64,000 nucleotides of DNA from Papaver somniferum (Eukaryota; Streptophyta; Magnoliopsida; Ranunculales; Papaveraceae). The first letter of the stretch is position 1; every line of letters starts with the position of its first letter. Made by a program: the position numbers and the translations under genes. The DNA is taken from NCBI RefSeq assembly GCF_003573695.1, contig NC_039362.1, positions 110,525,120 through 110,589,119 of the forward strand. The letters are read 5' to 3'. The notes beneath the pieces are model-generated. The model was not told the DNA's origin and did no database searches. It saw only the letters and a program-made list of their open reading frames with translations. Shown here piece after piece: positions 54,242 through 64,000 of the stretch.

Positions 54242-55378
54242 TATGGGAGAAACTTTTTAGTTGCAATAAATAAACTACAGAGCTTAGAAATTTATGCCTA
54301 TTTAGGATTGCACTAACTAATCTAAGTGGATGGAAGCATTTTGATCGTAGGAGTTGAGGAACCAATCTGAATAGATGGAAACATCTAAAGAGTCTATTCA
54401 TAAAATCACAGAGCTCAGGTGTTAGAAATAACATGATAGTTTCACCATATTTCGTTGAGTCCTTTTCACTTCTATTTTTATTTTTTATTTTTCATTTTAA
54501 ACTATGTTTCTCTAAGTAATTAGGTGGGGCACACGATTCAAGTTGTTACCACTGCTAGGGTGAATTAGAGTGATTGAGTTACTATATATAAAAAAAAAAA
54601 AAAAAAGTTGAGACCGGACCAATTAGACCAATCGGAATAAATATTAACACTTGGATAGCAATATGCGTGTGTTCTCACTGTTTCCGTCGCCTAAGCAAGC
54701 GTGGAATGCAGGACCCGTGGGAACTATCGTGTAATATGCTGACAAGAAGCATGCGCTTGGATCCAAAAGATCTATTGATGCCGTTAAAAAAAAATTGTTA
54801 TTGTTCTGTGTAGTCAACTGCTGGTTCCCTTGTATTTGCCAGTTTGTTGATCTAGATTTAAGTTATTGACCACTGGTTCCCTTGTATATGCCAGTTGTGT
54901 TGATATTAGTCAGACCGGTATCTCAGTCCATTAGGATAGGTTCATTCTGGCAGTCGCCTTCAGACAGATATGTGAAACATCGATCATTTGGTTAACATCA
55001 AAACCATCTACATTTTTATTTTTCCATCTTCTTAATCTTTTCATGTGATTAGTCTGACTCCGAGTATGATGTCCATCGTGAAACTATCTTAGTAGAGCTC
55101 TGTCACTTATATGAATTTTAGTATGCTTGAGTGAAAACTCGTGTACAGTAATTGGAATTTCGCATCAGGGTACTTCCTCCTATAATTAATAAGTATGCCA
55201 ACCAAGGAGGTTCTTTAGTGCTTTCCAAGATTTTGCGTAGATAGTTAGGGTCTGGAGTAAAGGTTTTGTGGGTACACCTCTGGTAAACCCTCCGGAGACA
55301 ACACTCCGCCACTAGGGCCACCTAGGGGTTCAAATGATTTTCCTTTCTAGAATAAATTTGCTCGAGGACTAGCAAATA
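54242..55378 (+). other. 3' non-coding part of G internal 2
   Basis: Same as 47221-48349. No gene is seen. Confidence 0.5.
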
Positions 55379-55395
55379 ATAAGTTTGGGGGTATT
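55379..55395 (+). promoter_or_regulatory. Polypurine tract before LTR 3 of G
   Basis: ATAAGTTTGGGGGTATT directly before the LTR. Confidence 0.7.
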
Positions 55396-56840
55396 TGATA
55401 GACGCATTTATGTGTCTATTTTCATCTCTTTTGTGTATTTTGTTAGTACTCGTTTTCGTCCTTATTATGGTGTTTTGTGTGTTTGTAGGTATTTTTTTGG
55501 AAATAAATAATTTTGGAAAAATCGGCTCGAAAAATTATGCGGAGTATCCCCGGAGGACATTTGTTATTCGGACTCTCTGCTTTGGATAAGGGGCACCCAC
55601 TTGATAAGGGGTGACCACTTGCTATTCGCACCCCTGAACTGGATAGGGGGAGGTCATCTTCTTTGTTTGAATTTGGTTTTGGCGGGAATACTTAATGCAG
55701 ACGCTGCAAATTTTGGAGTTGAATTCTCGGGCAGTTTTAACGAGATTCAATCGCTGTAAATGATTGGGCTGGACTTGTATTGATCAAACAAAGTTAGTTT
55801 GGGCAGTTTAACTAATCAAAATGGGCTGGATAATGTGTTGGAGGAAGACAGCGTCAACAGCAGGAGCGTGAACATATTTCGAAGATATGATGATTAATCA
55901 GCAGAAGATATCATAAGATTTGCTTTTATCCTATCTTAACAAAGTTTGGAAAGTTATTAAAAACCAAATATCTGCTATTAACGAGAAATCAGAGTCCACA
56001 TGGAAAGAAATAACGGACGAGGCCGTGAAGAATAATAGAAGATATTCGGGATTAAACCAAGGGATTTTTGGGCCTGTCGAGTATAAAAAGTCCTGTGGGA
56101 GTTCAGAGAAGCTTTATCAAGAGTTTGGGGAAGGTTTGGGACGCAGAGGAGCGAAGAAGAAGGATTAGCAGCAATTCCCGCCTGTTGCTGCTGCTGCCAT
56201 TAGAGGACCTTGAAGATCACGAAGAACAGACTGCACAGAGCAGTCTTATTTTCCGCAGCATCAACAGCAGTAGCGGAGTATCGTTACTTTACTGCAGTTC
56301 CCTGGTATCGTTCTTCTCTGGACGCTTATAGAGGGTCGTAGTTTCACTGTTTTATATTTTTCACTCTTTTAATCATATTTTGAGCATCAAGTATGTATTT
56401 TGAGAACATGATTATTATGAGTAGCTAAACCCCAATACTGGGATGATGGAGGAAGCTGTTTTTCAGCCATGTGGTTATTTAAATAATTCTTAATTCACTT
56501 TTTGCACCGATTTTAATTGATTTATGATTTGAATTAATTACTTGTGATTTTGTTTGATGGAACATGCTTAGTCCTAGGGATTCTTGATGTGCCATGCTTA
56601 TAATATACAAGTAATATTTTCTGGAATCTAATTTGGCAAAGATAGAGTTAATATTTGTTTTATTTTGAGCTATAATCGCCTAGAATTATTTTCTGAGCCA
56701 CTTGAATATGAAACACATTGGAATCCTGAGTCCTGGTTCCTCTTGATCTTGTGACATATTTTCTGTATATATCTTTATTTTTAAATCTTTACAAGTCCGA
56801 GCAACGAACTCTTATTTACCGCATTAAAACTACTAAAACA
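55396..56840 (+). repeat. LTR 3 of element G
   Basis: 1,445 bp, the longest and least damaged of the three. TATAAAAA at 56092. Followed by the second ACCGC. Confidence 0.9.
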
Positions 56841-56845
56841 ACCGC

Positions 56846-57453
56846 TTAGCAGCTTCATGGAGTTCAAAGAATGTCTGGAACCGTAGATTCTCCAGTAAGG
56901 CGCGATAAATGGGAACTATGCCATTGATGCAAGACTCCACCAATTGTTGTTCAGTCACGTTTGGGTCGTGACAATCATCTAGTGCTTGAATTCTGAATCT
57001 TTTGACATAATCATTTGGATGTTCATTGTTTCATTGAAACATCCTTCCTGAATTTGAGAAGGTGATTTGCTCAGACACAAAGAAGTACTTCTTATAGAAA
57101 GTCGTAACCATGTCACACCAGTTGGATATGTTGTTCGGTGTGATGCTGTTGTACCAGGTGTATGCTCTTCCGGTAAGTGATTTCGAAAATTCCTTCAAAC
57201 GGAGGACATGATTGTATTCATGTTCACCCAAGGATTCCAAAAATCGAGAAACATGTTCGCGTGCATTACCAGTGCCGTCATAAAGGGAGAATTGAGGAGA
57301 AGAATACCCCCTTGGAAGGGGAACTCTTTGCACTTCAGGAGGATATGGGGGTTGATGTTGATGCATGTTCATTGAGTTTCCTTTGTCTCGGTTTCGAAGA
57401 AGTCGTTCCAAATCTTCACGTGTGATGAAATTGGATGGTTGGTTCCTCTCCAA
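56846..57453 (-). pseudogene. gag capsid-like domain of element D
   Basis: The minus strand from 57453 reads MERNQPSNFITREDLERLLR, then PLPRGYSSPQFSLYDGTGNA, HVSRFLESLGEH, LKEFSKSLTGRAYTWYNSI and WCDMVTTFYKKYF. This is the retrotransposon gag domain (PF03732-like): L.DG..........F..SL...A..WY..L.P.SI..W..F...F...F. A frameshift or stop near 57030 follows, then FQALDD..HDPNVTEQ..VESCINGIVPIYRALLENLRFQTF to the G insertion site. Non-functional. Confidence 0.8.
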
Positions 57454-57484
57454 TGGACGTTCAGGAGAAAAACGGGCCTCTCAT

Positions 57485-57967
57485 CTACAAAGGTGCGTCC
57501 TGCTGGGGTCTGGCGCCAGGGATATTAAAGCTTCTCCTCATTGGCTTTGGTTGGCGTGATTCTTGTGGTAGCCGCTCCGTTAGTGTCTTGAGGAAAGTAA
57601 GTACCTCTTTCTGAGTTGAATCCATGTCCGTCTGAGCCTTAACAAGAACTTCCTGTCTTTCCATCAAATCAACGATAATAATAGGGGGTCGGCCTCCTTT
57701 GGTTCCTCCAGTCTCTCGTCCCGATGGTGGAGTGGCAGCGGCTCTGGTGACAACTGAGGGTGTCACACTTGAAGAAACATTGGGGGTGGCAGCAGCGGCT
57801 CTGGCGATCGGAGGTGTAATGTCTGAGAGAATGTTTCCTGCGATGCTGGTATTGATCGTGCTGACAAGTGGCACATTGATATCACTGGAAGGAACGTTGA
57901 TATCAAGGCCGTTCTCAGCGCCGGTGGCCTCAGGGTTTGTTGCTGACCCGGACCTGAGCTCTACCAT
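57485..57967 (-). pseudogene. gag N-terminal region of element D
   Basis: The minus strand starts at ATG 57967 (MVELRSGSATNPEATGAEN). A Pro/Thr/Ser/Ala-rich linker follows, then a helical stretch VDLMERQEVLVKAQTDMDST and LTFLKTLTERLPQES. The frame ends at 57485, shortly before the capsid-like frame opens, so the two parts were one gene now split. The start lies about 70 bp inside the PBS, as in A, B and C. Confidence 0.75.
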
Positions 57968-58033
57968 CTTGAAATTTGGATTGGAAAAAATGAAATTAAA
58001 AGTGGAATTTGATATTGAAACCGAGAGATTAAT

Positions 58034-58053
58034 CTCCCACTGTGGTCGCCAAT
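58034..58053 (-). promoter_or_regulatory. Primer binding site of element D
   Basis: The minus strand reads ATTGGCGACCACAGTGGGAG next to the LTR. Confidence 0.7.
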
Positions 58054-60776
58054 TGTTTGTGGGTAAAAACTGTTTCTGCTGGTTTTGGTAAATTTAGGTG
58101 TGTGGATGAGAAACAAATCTAAACCTAAAACAAATGCACTGCACGTGAGTACTTTAGATTCGAGAGATCAATCTATACAATCCTGGCCTAAACCAAGAAA
58201 TGGTCGTTCCAGTCTTGCTTCGGTCACAAAGTGAAGGAGAAGGGTTGGTCTTAGGGGGGGAAACGAAGAAGGTGTTGAGACCAGAATGGTTAATTCTGAA
58301 GGTGTGGCTATTTTATGACTTGTGTCAGAATTTGGAACTGGCTTGCGGAATGAAAGCTATCAGTTCTTTGGTATTTTTCTGGATACTGTGTTGTTGTTCT
58401 AACCAAAACTTGTTGTTTTGTTGAAATAGGTAAAACCTATTTATACATGTCATAATTGAACGCACCCTGATCTCGTAGAAAGTGGGAATGATTGAGTGAT
58501 GGAGAAGTGGGGTCATGTGTAAATGCCAGAAACCACGTTCCCACTATGAAGGAAACTGGATAGTTTATACCCACTATTTCTTGCCGCCACTAACTGCCTT
58601 GCTTTCTGACACTTTCTTATAATGGGCGTGTTGCACGCCGCATGCTGTAAACCGCCAGACCAATACCCTGATGAGCATCCCCCAGTTTGTGACATGTTTG
58701 ATGTCTCGAGCATTTTCGTGGAAAATGTGTAGCAGATTGCTGAACGAGTCTTGTATGCAAGACTTAGCTATTCTGATTAATTGAATGCCAACTAAGTAGC
58801 AGATAGCCATGTGTGGCAAGTCAAATTCAAGAGACTTGCCGCAGGAAAATAGCATGTGATGCTATTGGGCTTGTCTTGGCTGGTCGCCTAAAACTTGCCA
58901 CATGCCTGTCAATTCTGTGGCGAATTTGGACGGCTGAGATTGTGGCCTGTGATAAAGGGTGGCCGTTGATTATGGACGCATTCCATTTGGCATCTGATAA
59001 TAGCAAAGGGGCATTATTGGCATATGATGATGGTATGATGGAATATTTGACGCATGCTAGTGGCATAGTGGCGCCTGGCGTAGCCGTGGCATAGTGGCAC
59101 CTAACGTAGCCGCGTCAGCTATTTTGACATATTGGTGTTAGACCCAAATATGGCTCCGGAAACATTGGCCTTGTTTCTATATCAAACTTAAGACCTTAGG
59201 AGAATTACTTGACTTGGTTGGCATGGCAACTTTAGCCAAATTAGGGTTTGGCATATCGAAAACCTAATTAGCGCGTGTGGCATGGCCGCGACACGGTGGC
59301 ATGGCCGCGACACGGTGGCGTCTTTATGCAATCAGTGCCATGGCCACATTAAAGGAATTATGGCATGCCATAATATGGGAATAACCACAGGCACATGGAT
59401 GGCCACGAGTGATTATAGTATGACGCCATTTTTAGGGTTTGTCAGGTCCCACATGGCTCGTGGTATGTTGTGGGGCCAAAGTGGTAGAATTTGGGCCACA
59501 ATTGGAAATTAGGGTTTCGACTAATGCCACTAAAGCAAAGCCGTGTTTCTGATTAGGAAACCCTAATTGAAGTTTGTTATGGCATTGTCCACGAACAGAA
59601 GGTGGGTTAGCACGTAGGCACGCTATTTATGGCACATTGACATGTTCGGCATGTTGCTGCGGCCAAGTGGCACGTTTGGCATGTTTGGCATGACAATTAG
59701 CGCATTGGCGCGGCATGGCATGTTTGGCATGCCACTAGCACGCCGGAGCGGAATGGCACATTTGGCATGCACGTTTGGTATGCCATAAGCATGTTGGCGC
59801 GGTTTTTGGAAAGCCAATTGGCTTTGTAACCATCTTGCGCCATTTGCCTTTTTCAACACTTTGGCAGGTTTAGAACGACCTGATTGGTTAATATAAAGAG
59901 GGGCTGGCCAAGCATGGGCGTGGCCACACATCCAGTGCGCGTGGCGGATTTAAAGCGACCTGATTGTTCGATGGGAAATAGGGACGGCAAGTATGGTCCC
60001 AACCACAACTCGTGTGCGTGTGGCGGGTCTAAGGCGACCTGATTGGTCGACAGAAAAAAGGGTCTGGTCGGGCAACATGGGGCGCGGCCACTTGCAAGCG
60101 GCGCCAGATGGCCTATGGCATGGCCACACCTCCCTTTGTTTCTTCTCTTATTCCATGGCTCCTTGTTTTCTAATTTTGGGTAAGATTTTGCACCCACTAA
60201 TCCATCGCGGATTAATTGCCTAGTTAACCTAAGCTTGGTTTCGACCAACGGGGTCTAACATGCTGTGCAGGGCGCAAAACCCTAATTTTTGCAAATCAGG
60301 TTAATATTTGAACCTTGTGAATTATCACAAAATTGATTGAATCCTGTGTGTTGACACAGAGTTCTTTAAGTTTATTGCCAGAAAGCAGTTTGCTTTCCGA
60401 TTAAATACTTTTATGCAAGGACCTTAACCTTAATACTTGGACATTCGTGTAACTCTGCTGCGAGTGATCACAAATTGTCATGCCATATCAATATTAAGGG
60501 TTCAGCCAGGGAACATATCAAAAAAAGCATTCAAAGAAACTTATATTAATTGAATAATACATGCAAGGTGCCAAAATTTACAGAATATCTGAGATTGTTG
60601 CTACATGCACCATTCTGGATAAATTTCATGCGGAAATATAGAGTTGCTCAATAAATACGCCAGTGGAGAGGTTGAACACTCATCACTTTTTCGTGGCCCT
60701 GTCTCTTTGCAGAGTGACGACCTATTAAATGCGAGGTTTTACAATTTTAACCCTGGACTAAAAACCACCATCAACA
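58054..60776 (-). repeat. 5' LTR of element D (2.7 kb)
   Basis: The minus strand starts TGTTGATGGTGGTTTTTAG and ends TTTTTACCCACAAACA. Termini and the TATA box region (58437-58446, TATAAATAGG on the minus strand) are shared with the A and B LTRs. The middle is different: 59100-59900 is dominated by short units around TGGCATG and GGCCACA. The matching 3' LTR is not in the window. Confidence 0.85.
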
Positions 60777-61005
60777 ACTGTAGAGTAGTTTCTTGAACAA
60801 GATTTTCGATATTGTTAGAAAATGACTCAATAATGCTATAAAGTTCACGTTCTCTATCAAGAGACTTCTTAAGTTCATCAGTAAGTTGAGCGATTTTGTT
60901 TTCAATTGAGCTAACATTAGACACTTGACCATCAAAAATCTTAGCAGCCTTTTCTAAGGTTTTGGAGAGCTTCATCTCAGATTCTGACATAGTGTCAACT
61001 GTCAC
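60777..61005 (-). pseudogene. Coiled-coil fragment of a Ty1/copia gag-pol, element H
   Basis: The minus strand encodes SESEMKLSKTLEKAAKIF, IENKIAQLTDELKKSLDRER and IIESFSNNIENLVQETTLQ. It has heptad-like spacing and breaks exactly at the outer end of the D LTR (60776). The position just inside a copia PBS and LTR suggests a gag-region coiled coil. No zinc knuckle or pol is visible, and it is only about 76 residues. Confidence 0.45.
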
Positions 61006-61222
61006 GTTAGAGGGAATGTTATCAGAGTATGATAATACAAACTTTTTACCTCAGGATTCGAAAGAATATACTAAGGAGTTATCCTTTGAGGTAAGCCCAA
61101 GACATTTGGCAAAATCAAAATCTTTTGAAGGCATTCCTATGTGCTTTAGTTTGAGATGAATTTATGTCCACATAAATCATATTGCTACAAACACAGACTT
61201 ATGAGGTCTTAGCGTGTTTGCC
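61006..61222 (-). other. H internal sequence between LTR and gag fragment
   Basis: No clear gene. The minus strand includes further short coding-like text but no identifiable motif. Confidence 0.4.
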
Positions 61223-61237
61223 TGCTCTGATACCAAT
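61223..61237 (-). promoter_or_regulatory. Primer binding site of element H (initiator tRNA-Met type)
   Basis: The minus strand reads ATTGGTATCAGAGCA next to the LTR. TGGTATCAGAGC is the standard plant copia PBS complementary to initiator tRNA-Met. Confidence 0.85.
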
Positions 61238-62536
61238 TGAAAAAGCGGAGGTCTAACAACCACACCCAATATTTCGTTCGGCAATCTGTATGGACTAACT
61301 CCAATGTAATTCCAATGGAATCAACTAGACATTCAGACTCAATCAAGGAAATATATCCAAGAGTTATATCTATGTTTCTCAATGTAATCAAACAGATAGA
61401 ATCTGTGAGCCTGATTATTATGAGAAACAACTTGAATGGTACCAAAGACCAATGTTCAAGTATCAATCAATAACCAAAGGTTGGATTTACCAATTGATTA
61501 AGCTACGCACAACCTGTGATATTTCAACTATATAGAAAATATAATGCAGAAAAGAAATAACACAGACACCAGAAGTTTTATTAACGAGGAAACCGCAAAT
61601 GCATAAAAACCGCAGGACCTAGTCCATATTTGAACACCACATTGTATTAATCCGCTACAGACACTAGCCTACTACAAGTTAACTTCGGACTGGAATGTAG
61701 TTGAGCCCTAACCAAGTCTCACACCGATTAAGGTACAATCGCGTTCCTTATGCCTCTGAATCCCAATAGGATTCTACGCACTTGGTTGCCTTAGATGATC
61801 TCACCCACAACTAAGAGTTGCTACGACCAAAAGTCGAAGACTTTATAAACAAATCCCACATAAAAGTCTATTCTGATAGATAAATCTGTCTCCCACAGAA
61901 ATACCTATGAAGTTTTGTTCCGTCTTTTGATAAATCAAGGTGAAGAGGAACCAATTGATAATCCGGTCTTATATTCCCGAAGAACAACCTAGAAATATCA
62001 ATTACCTCACAATAACTTAACTATATGGTAGTAGAATAAGTTATTGTGGAATCACAAATAATGAGACAAAGAGCTTTGTGATTACTTTTTATATCTTACC
62101 TATCGGAGATAAATCTCGAGAAAATATTGGAGAAGATAGTACTCAATACGATAGAACAAGTAAGATTAGAACACGCAACTACAGAAAAAATAGTTGGGTC
62201 TGGCTTCAGAATCCCAATGAAGTCTTTAAGTCGTTAACCTATAATGGTTTTAGGAAAAACCTAGGTTAAAAGAGAATCGACTATACTCGCAAGTAGTATC
62301 ACACAGGAGGTATGGGGATTAGGTTTCCCAATTACTAGAGTTCTCCTTTATATAGTCTTCAAATCAGGGTTTGATAGCCTTGAGACAAAGCAATCAATTT
62401 TCACCGCTAGATGAAATCCTGATTTAAGATTCAAGCTAAGTTTGCTTAAAACCAAAGAAATATCTCTCCACTGTTATATGGTCTTAGCTTGTTACACACA
62501 AATGAAATATACCTTCATTTAGATATGGGTAACCGT
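61238..62536 (-). repeat. 5' LTR of copia element H
   Basis: The minus strand ends CCGCTTTTTCA next to the PBS. A TATA box is present as GACTATATAAAGGAG on the minus strand (forward 62343-62357). The outer end is uncertain: either about 62517 (TGAAGG on the minus strand) or up to 62536, where the S LTR begins. Confidence 0.7.
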
Positions 62537-64000
62537 TGTTAGAGAATTGCTCGATCGAACTCGCATGCGTTGCTATCTCAAGCATGTTTGTCAATGTTAG
62601 TGATCAAAACTATAAGTCTTGATTTCTAGCCTACATAGCTAAAGGTCTCGGACTAGGATAGAAAGTGTAGTTGAGCTCAAGAACTCCATGGAAATCATCA
62701 TACAAGATGAAGGACTACTCAAGGAACTGGTGGATCTTCATTGACTAAAATGTATGTGGAGACTTGAACTTATCTGTCACTCAAAAGTCTATCTATTTTA
62801 TCTCCTACTCTTGAGACAAAAGTCGTTTTGATATATAGACTTTCATTATGCCATTTGCTATTTCGAGCCGAGTTTATCTCGCCTATCTATTTCTCGAAAT
62901 ATGTGTTGATAAGCTTTCGCTTTAGCCGAATTCATCTTTACCTAGTGACGAAAGTCATGTTATACTTCAATCACTTTGAAAATTGCTCTGACGAAAAATG
63001 GTCTGTGAATAACGGCTATATCCGTCCTCTGAGAATGTTTCAATGATTGAAATGAGAGTTTAGATTACATAACCATTGGTAGGATATAAGCATTGTTGTG
63101 GAAACACATATATGTATAAGTCCTTATTCCTTGAACCAAAGTTTGCGAACTTTGTTGATCAAGAGAAATGGAAGTGGCGTGAGCCAAGTCCGCGAACTGG
63201 CGGAAGTTCTCGACCCGAGAATTTCTGATGGAGTTTATGAACTCCTTCCATGAGCTTAAGTCCGCGAACTTGAGCAGGTAATATCTAAAACCGGTTTTTC
63301 TTGAACTCATGTTTATTTAAATTCAGGAATGCTTTTGCAAACCGTGTCTATAAAGTTCACGAACCGATTCGAGTGAATCAAACCGTTTTTGCTTCGATTG
63401 TGTCTTGTGCAGTTTTTCTAAAGACAAAAATACCCATCATGGATATCTACAAGTTTTACCTGATTAATCCGGTTTCAATTTCTCCATTCCGGTGTCTGAG
63501 ACAACTCTCAAACGAAGAAAATAAATCCTAAAACCTAATATGAGAATTCAATACCGAAAACATAGATATGAGAATCAAATAAACACATCAAGCAAGTAGT
63601 AGGTTCAGTTGAAATCAATGGAGCAAACCAAATTCATGAAGAACAATTCACAAATGAAAGAAAAGGTTGAGGAGAATCAATGGAGCAAACCAAATTGAAG
63701 ATTTCATCAGATATTGGAAGGTTAGTTCAAATTAAGCTATTGTTATCATTTAATTTGATAGGTTAAATTATTAATTTCAATTTTTTTACGGTTTCAAAAA
63801 CCTAATTTATTAGATCTCATCTGAATTATATATGTTCTTGATCGATTGTTTCAGATCCAACCAAAAATTACTTTAAATGTTTTGAGTTTTGTATCAGAAA
63901 CAGTGAGATTTCGATTCAACACCGATATAGTTATCTTCATAGGTTGAAGACAATGTCACTAGATTATCTGGTTTCATTTTGGTTTTTTCGATTATTTGTG
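62537..64000 (+). repeat. SIRE-like copia LTR, forward, element S (end not seen)
   Basis: Starts TGTTAGAGAATTGCTCGATC and contains the phrases CTCAAGCATGTTTGTC, GTCCGCGAACTGG and GTCCGCGAACTTG typical of SIRE-type LTRs. The reverse fragment at 7903-8032 matches its first 130 bp. No copia primer site (TGGTATCAGAGC) is found before the window ends, so the LTR end is undefined. The last 450 bp are AT-rich with a CAATGGAGCAAACCAAATT duplication (63618 and 63680). No gene is seen. Confidence 0.55.

Larger units (their letters stand above)
41349..56840 (+). mobile_element. Element G: three-LTR non-autonomous retrotransposon
   Basis: 15,492 bp bounded by ACCGC duplications and TG...CA termini. Order: LTR (41349-42774), internal 1 (42775-48365), LTR (48366-49792), internal 2 (49793-55395), LTR (55396-56840). 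Both internal regions have a TGGCGCCG primer site and end in a G-rich polypurine tract. Each carries a gag-like gene interrupted by the same PIF/Harbinger remnant and a conserved 346-residue ORF, with no protease, RT or integrase. It probably arose by unequal recombination between LTRs of two copies, or by insertion of an already tandem cDNA. The TGGCGCCG primer site (tRNA-Asp type) and internal AAGTTTGGGGGT tracts recall Athila/Tat elements. The LTR family is unrelated to A-E. Confidence 0.9.

Noticed and set aside
7903..62600. The two inverted S LTR pieces as termini of one giant element
   Set aside because: Both are LTR starts facing inward with different flanks (ACCCA after 8032, ACCGT before 62537), so they are separate insertions.

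Overview
This window reads as plant nuclear heterochromatin, most likely from a large-genome eudicot. It holds stacked LTR retrotransposons with plant-type primer sites, a PIF/Harbinger transposon, a Tourist-like MITE and plant TATA-box LTR promoters. I cannot name the species from the sequence. I found no convincing host gene, rRNA gene or true tRNA gene. Nearly every base can be placed in a nest of mobile elements, labelled here A to H, M and S.

Nesting, outermost first. H is a reverse-strand Ty1/copia element (60777-62536). D, a reverse-strand Ty3/gypsy element with a Tat-like layout, abuts the interrupted gag of H. Its 5' LTR is 58054-60776, its gag and protease remnants lie at 57967-56841 and 41343-37934, and an antisense ORF lies at its 3' side (8379-8583 plus 36512-37071). 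D is split twice. Element A (8584-36511, forward) sits in the D antisense ORF, and element G (41349-56840, TSD ACCGC) sits in the D gag. A is itself split by B (11755-26249, TSD CAAGG). B carries F (12378-17492, reverse, TSD ACGCC) and MITE M (18748-19819, TSD TTA) inside its 5' LTR. The 3' LTR of A is interrupted by a truncated reverse element C (31311-35205). The left edge (1-7902) is the 3' half of a forward element E of the same family as C. Fragments of a SIRE-like copia LTR (S) lie at 7903-8032 (reverse) and 62537 onward (forward).

Elements A, B, C, D and E form one related group. They have LTRs of about 2.5 to 3.7 kb, a PBS reading TGGCGACCACAGTGGGAG or close to it, and (where the 3' end is preserved) a polypurine tract GCAGGGGACTTAA. 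A, D and E carry antisense ORFs between pol and the 3' LTR. One antisense ORF, in E, resembles the plant PEARLI-4 phospholipase-like family. All are coding-dead: the best pol (A, 26255-28010) has stops, frameshifts and deletions, and B lacks RT altogether.

G is a 15.5 kb element with three LTRs and two near-identical internal regions. It lacks RT and integrase. Both internal regions carry the same internally deleted PIF/Harbinger transposon in the same codon of a gag-like gene. F has no recognisable coding capacity, but it carries five regularly spaced tRNA-like A-box/B-box pairs on its own transcribed strand. The most unusual non-coding structures are those five pairs, a roughly 215-bp repeat in the A and B LTRs whose hairpin stems differ in sequence but stay complementary, and a 76-bp hairpin satellite inside B.
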